DNA from: Hormiphora californensis
Lineage: Eukaryota; Ctenophora; Tentaculata; Cydippida; Pleurobrachiidae
Direction of reading: 5' to 3'
Length of the DNA stretch: 64,000 bases
Assembly: GCA_020137815.1 (NCBI GenBank)
Contig: CM035360.1
Location: 808,077-872,076, forward strand
The notes under the pieces were generated by a model, which worked only from the letters and a program-made list of their open reading frames with translations, was not told where the DNA came from and ran no database searches. Within the stretch, counting starts at the first letter, position 1; each line of letters starts with the position of its first letter. Shown one piece after another: positions 24,901-31,200 of the stretch. A program made the position numbers and the translations under genes.

Positions 24901-26665
24901 GTCAGCCGACCCGAAACCGGATTAAATTTTGCCACCCGCTGCTCTCAGGGCCTCCAAATGTGTCAAAATATGTCTGAATTGTCATTTGGGGTCATTTAGA
25001 CCTTTTAATTACATGTAATTACCCTTTAATTACATGTAATTACATTTTAATTACATGTAATTACTTCCAATTACATTCCAATTACTTCAGCACCTCGAGA
25101 GCTTTCGAACGCACCCTAGAACACCTTTCTACTCCTTCTAATTGCCGAGTTCTGTATACCCCTTATTTTGACTGTTTTTCGCGTCCTACCCCTTATAGGT
25201 TTGGGTATGGCCATCGCCACACCCCCTATACGTCGCGGGACCTCGAAACCTTTCCAACGAGCCATAGAACACCTCTCTACTACTTCAGGGGGCTTCAAAA
25301 CTTTCACTCTAAAAATATCTATGGTTATGGTTATGGTTTATGGTTTTTTTTTCATCTGGTATTAAGGGCCTGTCGGCTCGGCCCCGTTGTTTTAGTTTTA
25401 GGGGGGATGTTTTAGGGGGATGGGTTGAGTTTGGGTTATATTCGGGTCGGGGGGCCTTCCCAGGCCCCGAATGGTTTTTTTTTCATCTGGTATTAAGGGC
25501 CTGTCGGCTCGGCCCCGTTGTTTTAGTTTTAGGGGGGATGTTTTAGGGGGGATGGGTTGAGTTTGGGTTATATTCGGGTCAGGGGGCCTTGCCAGGCCCC
25601 GAATCATTAATTAATTAATTACTCTCTCTATGTAGGGTGGACTGGTTATTGACTTCGACAACAGGCCTTTACCGACCATAATGGACCATGTGAGAATAAT
25701 ATAACTTCTAAATAGCTTTGTGTGTGTATTGCAGGAGTATGTGCAGCTGCCAGCGCCTCTCCGAAAGGGTCAGCGCGATGCCTGATACACAATGTGAGAT
25801 TATACAATTTATGTTTGTGGTGCCTAGCTTATAATGTTCACACGCCTGCGAATTCACACGTGTGTACCGTGTATACGTGCGTGTATCTGGGCTACGGTGT
25901 GGGTGTCATTACCGCTGAGAGTGAGTAGCCTGATTGGCCCCCAAGATCCAACCTTTCATGAGTTGAGGATGGACATGGCGAAGAGAGCTAGCAGACATCC
26001 CGCGTGTGAGACTAATAATACAACTACAAGTATTGTGCTTGGGTAGAATTATAGTTGGTAACGAAATTACCCCTCGCAGAGGAATCGCATTATCGTGCCC
26101 GCAAGGTAGGGGTAATTTCGTTACCAAGGTAGTTTATAATAGCATTGTGTATGGCTACATGAATTGTAAACCGTTTGGTTATATGAAGCTGTAAAACTCA
26201 TAAAACTAACTATAGCTTCTTTACTGCGACTGTAACTTCACTTGAAACCTTTATGATTCTCTACTCTCTTCGACAGCATAGCTCATTATATATAACAGGA
26301 CCTCCCTCAACTATAACTCACAGTTAACTCTTGTTACTAGGGTAACGAAGGTAACATACCATTCTACCGTAATGTTTCTGGTTTCTATAGTGACGGAGAT
26401 ATTCCCCATGAGTCAACGCTAACTCAGGTAAATCTCTCTATTTTTGAAACAATCCTCCAGTAAAACGAAGGTGCCCCGATTTACTATACTGGGATCACCA
26501 GGGTAAATGAAATTTATCCTCCTGGTAATTCGCGGTCCTACTGTACGGTGGTACCATGACAAATATGCAACGTTACCATGACAATTGTGGTTACCATGAC
26601 AACTGGATTTTCCTCAGGATGACGAGGGACAGAATGAGCCGGATGATGTGGCTGGGTCTCTATAA
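123..26665 (+). CDS. PNPLA6/7: PNPLA6/7-like patatin phospholipase, C-terminal part
   Basis: Fourteen exons: 123-238, 397-574, 893-1069, 1211-1349, 1573-1767, 1940-2057, 2865-3030, 3306-3461, 3688-3823, 23108-23220, 23626-23799, 25636-25689, 26341-26427, 26618-26665. All junctions are GT-AG and every phase agrees, giving 618 residues to the stop; the 5' part (cyclic-nucleotide-binding regions in the family) lies upstream of the window. Seen: oxyanion loop GGGGARG (fragment residues 184-190), nucleophile motif GGTSIG (Ser214) and the DGG motif (Asp334) of the patatin Ser-Asp dyad. [19 protein letters not shown]-like and YMRPPID segments are typical of neuropathy target esterase. Known role: lysophospholipase/phospholipase B acting on phosphatidylcholine at ER or lipid-droplet membranes. 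The exon at 23626 ([14 protein letters not shown]) matches the family C-terminus, which proves the gene crosses the 19.3 kb intron. The last three exons are less certain; PNPLA6 and PNPLA7 cannot be told apart here. Confidence 0.9.
600..727. repeat. 7-bp minisatellite in PNPLA intron
   Basis: Tandem GGGTAGT units change to GGGTAGC part way along and back at the end. The array starts about 25 bp after the exon ending at 574, and the seed AGGTGGGTAGTGGG overlaps that splice donor. It resembles telomere repeats only superficially. Confidence 0.9.
1368..1570. repeat. (CT)n microsatellite filling a PNPLA intron
   Basis: Almost the whole 223-bp intron between the exons encoding GGGGARG and GGTSIG is (CT)n with sporadic TG and TA interruptions. 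It also serves as the polypyrimidine tract of the acceptor at 1571-1572. Confidence 0.95.
2219..2862. repeat. TTACTAATTAGA-type repeats at both ends of a PNPLA intron
   Basis: Short degenerate repeats of ttactaattagag lie at 2219-2300 and 2727-2860, either side of about 400 bp of unique sequence. No coding signal was found between 2058 and 2864. Confidence 0.7.
3041..3212. mobile_element. MITE with CAGTCGGACCCCGATTTA termini
   Basis: The terminal inverted repeats begin CAGTCGGACCCCGATTTA and end in its reverse complement, flanked by TA on both sides (3039-3040, 3213-3214). This fits a pogo/Tc1-mariner type non-autonomous element. The interior repeats the motif taaatcggggt several times. Relatives lie at 44542-44682, about 53287-53389 and 57879-57963. 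Confidence 0.85.
4184..11132 (-). CDS. Secreted repeat protein with C-terminal CCP/sushi domain, nested in PNPLA intron
   Basis: Four exons on the minus strand: 11078-11132 (signal peptide, starts [18 protein letters not shown]), 10034-10898, 4500-5351 and 4184-4398 (stop). Phases agree throughout once the 450-bp MITE inside exon 2 is set aside; the product would then be about 510 residues. The body is three tandem repeats of about 140 residues with conserved blocks [37 protein letters not shown](N/D)Y.FS and [12 protein letters not shown] (sushi) domain with four cysteines and a conserved W follows. I do not recognise the repeat family; I associate similar repeats with sponge secreted proteins, but that is memory only. 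A possible poly(A) signal (AATAAA on the minus strand) is at 3983-3988. With the MITE in place translation stops just inside it, so this allele may be a pseudogene. Confidence 0.75.
5871..6110. repeat. (CATA)n microsatellite and about 50-bp tandem repeats
   Basis: (CATA)n runs over about 5871-5920. After it, about 5940-6110 holds three copies of a unit containing actcaagacactc..aggcaaa.cgttacc. The region is intronic to both the PNPLA gene and the nested minus-strand gene. Confidence 0.85.
6120..6386 (+). mobile_element. Probable LINE 3' tail with (ACAA)n end
   Basis: A GC-richer block (gtcgacgtcgtgcggctcacgccg and onward) ends in a short (caaa)n run at about 6362-6384. That shape fits a 5'-truncated non-LTR retrotransposon 3' end. 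No protein was found in it. Confidence 0.4.
6545..7011. repeat. About 170-bp tandem repeats, left block
   Basis: Three copies of a unit containing gacatatttcgacgcagaat, a cgatttatggggggt stretch and aaaagtcgtatct lie here. The same repeats resume at 9293-9603, so the 7012-9292 transposon was inserted inside this satellite. Confidence 0.85.
7012..9292. mobile_element. Palindromic DNA transposon with about 1 kb TIRs and 9-bp TSD (Mutator-like)
   Basis: The sequence 7012 to about 8072 is repeated inverted at about 8269-9292. The termini are GGTGACCTACAACTATGG on the left and the complement of GATTACCTACAACTATGG on the right. TTAATGCAT flanks both ends (7003-7011, 9293-9301), giving a 9-bp target duplication. 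Long TIRs with 9-bp duplications are typical of Mutator-like elements. Both arms contain 11-bp GTGACACGTGA repeats. The left arm keeps an open frame of 117 codons (minus 7352-7705, no ATG); the right-arm copy (plus, about 8600-8953) is frameshifted. No transposase is visible, so the element is non-autonomous. Confidence 0.8.
9293..9603. repeat. About 170-bp tandem repeats, right block
   Basis: Continuation of the satellite seen before 7011, interrupted by the palindromic transposon. About two units are present with the same gacatatttcgacgcagaat core. Confidence 0.85.
9631..10012. mobile_element. MITE with 80-bp TIRs around a (GA)n tract
   Basis: The first 80 bp (starting actagaccaaaaaacaaagg, through 9710) are repeated inverted at 9933-10012. 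The interior includes (GA)n at 9728-9772. The element ends about 20 bp beyond the exon-2 donor of the nested minus-strand gene. No clear target duplication was identified. Confidence 0.85.
10181..10630. mobile_element. piggyBac-like MITE inserted in a coding exon
   Basis: A 450-bp element with about 93-bp near-perfect TIRs starting AGGTTGACAAGATACC. TTAA lies on both sides (10177-10180, 10631-10634), the signature of piggyBac-type insertion. It lies inside the first repeat domain of the minus-strand CCP-protein gene. Setting aside the element and one TTAA leaves an uninterrupted reading frame, so the insertion is precise and probably recent. Confidence 0.9.
11491..11522. promoter_or_regulatory. 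32-bp perfect palindrome with two TCACGTGA E-boxes and a CCAAT box
   Basis: The 32 bases read the same on both strands and hold two copies of TCACGTGA. CCAAT (agccaatagc) follows at about 11527-11533. The site is about 360 bp upstream of the signal-peptide start of the minus-strand gene. TCACGTGA is the core bound by MiT/TFE and USF-type bHLH factors; use as a promoter is inferred. Confidence 0.55.
11640..12010. repeat. GTCTATCT-type simple repeats and (GA)n
   Basis: Low-complexity tct/gtctatct repeats, (GA)n at about 11765-11810, and an imperfect inverted repeat pairing about 11835-11865 with about 11905-11945. No gene was seen between 11133 and 12215. Confidence 0.75.
12216..13244 (+). CDS. 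LINE ORF1 (gag-like, two zinc knuckles)
   Basis: An open frame of 342 residues starting at ATG 12216. The C-terminus holds two zinc-knuckle motifs: [16 protein letters not shown] (CX2CX4HX6C), then [12 protein letters not shown]. The N-terminal half is unrecognised. Zinc-knuckle ORF1 proteins bind RNA and belong to non-LTR retrotransposons. The reverse transcriptase region downstream (16.3-17.6 kb) is in the same orientation and supports a single element. The frame is intact, in contrast to the rest of the element. Confidence 0.8.
   Translation: MTVTSNYDICITKSDFEDVLSGEVFSNDYKGSDLLVCLGRGDTVCPSSVHKPQLWHLLKACYNMLPASAPFSVPGDQTDLKESFAKLHKDLVSTISALVKPMENSRSDIGGGDPEEPVTPTMKHYVNIKTGINEEGGPGFCAKKWTDEVKPKVETALKTIPVVRSRVNSDHTRLYFPNEDQMKEAEKVLTPLAQDCSMSFFSEEAKKLEPKVTINDLNPELLEKETILAAILDKNEDIRKLYHEDKKLKVVFVSERDRYAVIQMAPEIRRLLSNNGDKLNLGLRQHFVKNRYHVIQCYHCQGYGHIAGSIYCPQKENPVCCFCAGTHQTKDCRAKKTTRLVR
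13375..16320 (+). other. Low-quality sequence within the LINE, with an inserted CCGAAC-rich repeat
   Basis: Homopolymer runs and constant frame changes mark the stretch. From about 13385 to 14660 an insertion is bounded by CCGAACCGAAC-rich ends and holds two diverged copies of a roughly 330-bp unit (13640-13930 and 14010-14300). At 16170-16350, fragments such as [14 protein letters not shown] and [15 protein letters not shown] in shifting frames are recognisable reverse-transcriptase N-terminal sequence broken by indels. The intervening part is where an endonuclease domain should lie; none can be read. Confidence 0.6.
16321..17637 (+). pseudogene. LINE reverse transcriptase (ORF2), frameshifted
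   Basis: Reads [17 protein letters not shown], then [29 protein letters not shown] and the catalytic YADDSQLY in one frame to about 16973. After a frameshift it continues as [14 protein letters not shown] to about 17270, then shifts again to a C-terminal [15 protein letters not shown] segment ending [10 protein letters not shown] at 17637. Motifs and order fit a CR1/L2/jockey-type non-LTR retrotransposon. The two frameshifts make this copy inactive as read, though the region's poor quality leaves doubt. It acts, when functional, by target-primed reverse transcription. Confidence 0.85.
17638..17990 (+). mobile_element. LINE 3' UTR with (ATT)n tail
   Basis: Non-coding sequence after the ORF2 stop ends in ggtatataagcgcggaatat followed by (ATT)n at about 17963-17988, the usual microsatellite tail of an L2/CR1-like element. 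This marks the element's 3' end. Confidence 0.75.
18526..18722. repeat. (CT)n microsatellite
   Basis: Two long (CT)n runs separated by tatctctttatctc-type interruptions. The surrounding intronic DNA, 17991-19800, shows no gene. Confidence 0.95.
19805..20943. mobile_element. TIR element with poly-G termini and tgtaacac repeats
   Basis: Starts aaattg followed by a long G run and tgacacgtaacac; ends acgtgtcac, a C run and taaatt. Sub-terminal tgttacaa/ttgtaaca repeats lie at 19830-20025 and 20825-20920. The core (about 20100-20405 and 20478-20775) is an imperfect inverted repeat with matching blocks such as cacttcctgttgacag. No protein is encoded. TIR elements with G-run ends recur at 60540, 62277 and 62915. 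Confidence 0.7.
21256..21336. repeat. Short inverted repeat
   Basis: gtctaaactaggaa...ggcgat and atcgcc..ttcctagtctaaac form an imperfect stem around an AT-rich centre. It may be a small MITE remnant. Confidence 0.5.
21401..21500. other. Assembly gap (100 N)
   Basis: Exactly 100 unknown bases, the usual placeholder for a scaffold gap of unknown size. The true length of PNPLA intron 9 is therefore unknown. Confidence 0.99.
21501..22100. other. Low-quality sequence after the gap; degraded copy of 11160-11300
   Basis: Runs of more than 20 G or T and scattered indels. At 21590-21710 it repeats the order found at 11168-11300 (ggatagtttaaaataaag, tagatcg, tcctcgagacat, agccgtg) with missing bases. 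It is either a duplicated low-accuracy contig end or a repeat; coding calls here are unsafe. Confidence 0.75.
22180..22350. repeat. Chain of hairpins with conserved GAG..CGAAGG..GAG heads
   Basis: Successive imperfect hairpins share a head like CGAGACCGAAGGTGAG or GCCGAGGCCAAAGGCGAG while each stem has its own sequence (tttagtgc/gtgttctaaa; acttttggggcc/ggcccaaaagt). The heads are the reverse complement of those at 50231-50420. Confidence 0.6.
22435..22870. repeat. Polypurine then polypyrimidine low-complexity blocks
   Basis: A (GA)-rich block at 22440-22530 is followed by a (CT)-rich block at 22640-22860, so the two can pair as a loose inverted repeat. The open frames through it are composition artefacts. 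Confidence 0.8.
23224..23331. mobile_element. Small hairpin MITE at a PNPLA splice donor
   Basis: The left arm (gtgacatgaaatagaatgac) is repeated inverted on the right (gtcattatatttcatgtcat), with tgagccaca/tgtggctca next to the loop. It starts immediately after the donor at 23221. Confidence 0.65.
24131..24306. mobile_element. 176-bp MITE, GCCAAACCTC termini, TA duplication
   Basis: Starts GCCAAACCTC, ends GAGGTTTGGC, with TA on each side. The interior pairs tagaatgatatactgtctac with gtagacggtatttcattcta and includes three copies of ccaatgtgtc-type repeats. Confidence 0.8.
24398..25345. repeat. 476-bp direct tandem duplication
   Basis: 24398-24873 and 24874-25345 are nearly identical; the unit starts acctcgaccaaaacgcggag. 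Inside each copy is a taattacatg tandem repeat. Differences are few, so the duplication is recent. It lies in a PNPLA intron. Confidence 0.9.
25345..25607. repeat. About 126-bp tandem duplication (ggcctgtcggctcggccc unit)
   Basis: Two copies of a unit running from tttttttcatctggtattaa to ggccccgaa. A related segment (agcctatcggctcgcctc) lies in the centre of the palindromic transposon at about 8088-8108. Confidence 0.85.
26055..26127. mobile_element. 73-bp MITE, TTGGTAACGAAATTACCCC termini
   Basis: A perfect 19-bp inverted repeat closes this short element. The same terminal motif bounds 33312-33613, and a remnant is visible near 60295. Confidence 0.8.
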
Positions 26666-27199
26666 TGAACAATATAAGAATTCCCAGATTACTAGTGTTC
26701 ATCATGCTGCGTTAATTATCTAACAGTATGCGTTATTGAGTTATCTATCAGCTCGAGTTGAGATTTAGAGAGTTCAAAAACTCAGCTTGCATCTTGCATG
26801 CGGGGATTATATGTTGTCATGGTGAAAATGATATACACGTCGTACACGATGCCCCAAATTTGTGTAACTTTTTTTTCCCAAACACAAACACAAGATTTAA
26901 CCACATTCATATTCGGCTCTTATTTGTATAGAACTTGTTTTGGATTTTTGTTGAAAACTTACGTGTGTGTTCTGTGTGTGTAACTTGTACCATAATTTAA
27001 TTTGAAGCAAAGATCGGTGATTTATCTCGAATTCTGCAGTTCCCAGTCTCTCGACCAAATCTCAATTCGCCCAGGCCCACACCCCCCCCCCCCCGCGAAT
27101 GCCTCCCTTCCCCTAGTTTGAACTAACCTCTTCCCACCCCTGTTTAGCTCTCCCCAACTCCACTAACCTCTCCCCAAATTATTTAGCTCACCCCACGTG

Positions 27200-28070
27200 A
27201 TGGCATCGCATCAGGCGAGACACCAGTTATCCCGGTTCACCAACAGAACAATTCCTGTCTCTACATCCCTTGCATATGCAGGTACATGTGTAATGTATAA
27301 TGTACATTGTGTATACATTATACATTGTATACATTATACATTGTATACAGTCTGGTGGCTCGCCCATTCAGTACCTAACCGATTTTCTTTGCCGTTGATC
27401 CTAGAAAGAGCTAATTAAGTAATTATGAGCTAATTAATTATTTCCAGTTAGTCAGTTAAACAGAAAGGCAGGCAAGGATGGTTATAAAGACGCATGGAAG
27501 TTTCACGAGGAGCACTTCCCCAAAAGCAGGTACACATGACTCGTGTCATGAGCACAACTGTCTCCATATAAATATACCCCCCCCCCCAATAGATACAGGC
27601 AGCCCCTAATGTAACCCCAATAATGCCCCTATTGTAACCTCCCACCCCAATTATACAGATACAGACAGCACCTATAAATTTAACCCCCACACCCCCAATT
27701 ATAGATACAGACAGCAGTATCGGTATATGGCCCAGAGTAGGATGTACAGTGCGGTAATGAAGACCCGGTTAGAGTTCCTGGAATCGGGGTATAAACAACG
27801 GGGATTTATCTTCGACTATACTAAAGGTAACAAAATTGCAATTGCAAGAAGCGCGCTACTCTAGGTGCAACCCTCTAAAAATTATAAATACCGCCCATTA
27901 TGCCGCCCTACCCGGACCCCAACAACAAACCTACTGTCCTATCGTCAACAAAAATACCGTTCCCAGGAAGAGATGATGATCCGAGATCATTGCGGCGAGC
28001 CCGAGAACACACCAACCCTTCCTCCTACTCCTTGACAGAAACTCTTATTAAACCTTCTGATATCCGTTAA
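27200..28070 (+). CDS. Unrecognised small protein, 129 residues
   Basis: Four exons with matching phases and GT-AG sites: 27200-27281, 27448-27529, 27705-27826, 27967-28070 (TAA). The ATG follows ccccacgtg. The product is basic and tyrosine-rich with segments GKDGYKDAWKFHEEHFP, YRYMAQSRMYSAVMKTR and LEFLESGYKQRGFIFDYTKG; no signal peptide or membrane segment. I do not recognise a family. The short repeated tyrosine-bearing segments are reminiscent of small ciliary microtubule-associated proteins, which is a guess only. The next gene starts 134 bp after the stop. The intron before exon 3 contains earlier copies of the acceptor sequence (atagatacag.cagc). Confidence 0.7.
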
Positions 28071-28204
28071 TAGAGTTGTTAGCAAGATGAATATATTATA
28101 CGAAGTTTGATGAAATCTATGCAGTTTTTAATTGAGTATTCATAACCGACTCCAAAACCACTACATTGGCAATACAACTCTAAAATCCCAGCCACATTTT
28201 AGCG

Positions 28205-31200
28205 ATGTCTACAACAGCTGCAGCGTCGGAGTCAAGTGTTGATGACCTGCTACAGCAGCTACTGGGGGATCCACTTTTAGGTGACAATAATATTATAGAA
28301 GTATTTGACAGACTGCCAAATAGTTGTTTTTACCAGGAACCGACCGAATCTGGAAATACTGGTCCCTGATTGGCTGATAACCAGTCACGTGACCTAAATA
28401 ACGAGTTGTTCTTGGGAGTGGGTGGGGACGGGTGCGGTCGGTTCTGCGTTTTAGTACTAACAATGGCAGTTAATTCAACCCACCCAGGCTAGGGCGGCCA
28501 GCAGGCCACCACAGGCGCCGAGGTCCCACTGAGGAGCAACCACAGGCGCCGAGGGCGGCCATCGGCAGGCGCACTCACAGGCGCACCAAAGGACGCCACG
28601 CAGGCGCACACAAAGGCGCAATACTAGGCGCCGAGGGCGCCACGCAGGCGCACCACAGGCGCCGAGGGGCGCCACGCAGGGCGCACCACAGGGCCGAGGG
28701 CGCCTAAGCAGTGCGCAAAACCGGCGCGAGGGCGCCACGCCAGGCTCACCACAGGAGCCGAGGGCGCCACGCAGCGCTACACAGGCGCCGAGGGCGCCAC
28801 GCAGGCGAACCACAGGCGCCGAGGGCGCCACGCAGGCGCACCAACAGGCGGCGATGGCGCAAGCAGGAGCACCACAGGCGCCGATGGGCCGCTCACGCAG
28901 GCGCACCAAGCGCCGAGGGCGCCACGAAGGCGCACCAAAGGGCGCCAGGGCGCCACGCGGCGCACCACAGGCGCCGAGGGCGCCAACGCAGGCGCCACCA
29001 CAGTGTAGCCGAGGGCTGCCACGCAGGTGCTACCACAGGGCGCCGAGGGCGCCACGCAGGCGCACCACAGGCGCCGAGGGCGCCACGCAGGCGCACCACA
29101 GGCGCCGAGGGCGCCACGCAGGCGCACCACAGGCGCCGAGGGCGCCACGCAGGCGCACCACAGGCGCCGAGGGCGCCACGCAGGCGCACCACAGGCGCCG
29201 AGGGCGCCACGCAGGCGCACCACAGGCGCCGAGGGCGCCACGCAGGCGCACCACAGGCGCCGAGGGCGCCACGCAGGCGCACCACAGGCGCCGAGGGCGC
29301 CACGCAGGCGCACCACAGGCGCCGAGGGCGCCACGCAGGCGCACCACAGGCGCCGAGGGCGCCACGCAGGCGCACCACAGGCGCCGAGGGCGCCACGCAG
29401 GCGCACCACAGGCGCCGAGGGCGCCACGCAGGCGCACCACAGGCGCCGAGGGCGCCACGCAGGCGCACCACAGGCGCCGAGGGCGCCACGCAGGCGCACC
29501 ACAGGCGCCGAGGGCGCCACGCAGGCGCACCACAGGCGCCGAGGGCGCCACGCAGGCGCACCACAGGCGCCGAGGGCGCCGCAGGCGCACCACAGGCGCC
29601 GAGGGCGCCACGCAGGCGCACCACAGGCGCCGAGGGCGCCACGCAGGCGCACCAAAGGCGCCGAGGGCGCACGCAGGCGCACACAGGCGCCAGGCGCCAC
29701 GCAGGCGCACCACAGGCGCCGAGGGCGCCACGCAGGCGCACCACAGGCGCCGAGGGCGCCACGCAGGCGCACCACAGGCGCCGAGGGCGCCACGCAGGCG
29801 ACCACAGGCGCCGAGGGGCGCCAGCAGGCGCACCACAGGCGCCGAGGCGCCACGCAGGCGCACCACAGGCGCCGAGGGCGCCACGCAGGCGCACCACAGG
29901 CGCCGAGGGCGCCACGCAGGCGCACCAGCAGGCGCCGAGGGCGCCACGGCAGGGGCACACCACAGGCGCCGAGGGCGCCACGCAGGCACAACAGGCGCCG
30001 AGGGCGCCACGCAGCGCACACAGTGCAGGCGCACGCACACCAGAGGACGCACCACAAGGCGCGAGGGCGCCACGCAGGCGCACCACAGGCGCCGAGGGCG
30101 CCACGCAGGCGCACCACAGGGCCGAGGGCGCCACGCAGGCGCACCACAGGCGCGAGGGCGCCACGCAGGCGCACCACAGGCGCCGAGGGCGCCACGCAGG
30201 CGCACCACAGGCGCCGAGGGCGCCACGCAGGCGCACCACAGGCGCCGAGGGCGCCACGCAGGCGCACCACAGGCGCCTAGGGCGCCACGCAGGCGCACCA
30301 CAGGCGCCGAGGGCGCCACGCAGGCGCACCACAGGCGGCCGAGGCGCCACGCAGGCGCACCACAGGCGCAGAGGCGCACCACCAGCGCCCGATGGCGCCA
30401 CGCAGGCGCACCACAGGCGCCGAGGGCGCCACGCAGGCGCACCACAGGCGCCGAGGGCGCCACGCAGGCGCACCACAGGCGCAGAGGGCGCCACGCCAGG
30501 CGCACCACAGGCGCCGAGGGCGCACGCAGGCGCACCACAGGCGCCGAGGGCGCCACGCAGGCGCACCACAGGCGCCGAGGGCGCCACGCAGGCTGCACCA
30601 CAGGCGCCGAGGCGCACGCAGGCGCACCACAGGCGCCGAGGGCGCCACGCAGGCGCACCACAGGCGCCGAGGGCGCCACGCAGGCGCACCACATTCTCCT
30701 ATTTCTCCACTCATTCTCACCACATTCTCCTATTTCTCCACTCATTCTCACCACATTCTCCTATTTCTCCACTCATTCTCACCACATTCTCCTATTTCTC
30801 CACTCATTCTCACCACATTCTCCGTTGCATTGTTCATGCTTTCTTTTTAGCACGAACACGGTATCAGGCGACTCAAATTCTCCACTCATTCACCAACTAA
30901 ACGACTTGATGGTCAATACCTTATATTACCTTCCCTTCCCTCTCTAGGAGATCTTCCTGAAGATGTAGATGAGGAAGATGTTAGGTGTCAAATTGCACGT
31001 GCACGTGGGCACGTGATAGAACTGGTGCTGACACGACCTGGAGATAACAAGGTAAGTAAGGGTTTTTACATTTTCGAAATCAAAACCTTTCATTTGGCAC
31101 CAAGAAACTGATGTCAGTTTCGAATTTTGTTATCGATCCAAATCCAATTCACTATGTGCAATTCATTGAGCTGTTTGATACAGTACATGACTCTGTATTT

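Noticed and set aside
24640-25307. Pair of conserved 63-codon minus-strand genes
   Set aside because: They are the two copies of the 476-bp tandem duplication in an intron; no start context or domain.
25735-25785. Alternative last PNPLA exon reading [16 protein letters not shown] then stop
   Set aside because: It has a fair acceptor and correct phase, but the path through 26341 and 26618 also keeps phase and gives an acidic tail as in the family; kept only as a possible isoform.
28711-30947. Very long open frames (up to 729 codons) on both strands, rich in Arg, Ala, Pro, Gly
   Set aside because: They are produced by the stop-free 31-bp minisatellite in every frame; there is no domain, no splice logic, and they lie inside SNRNP25 intron 1.
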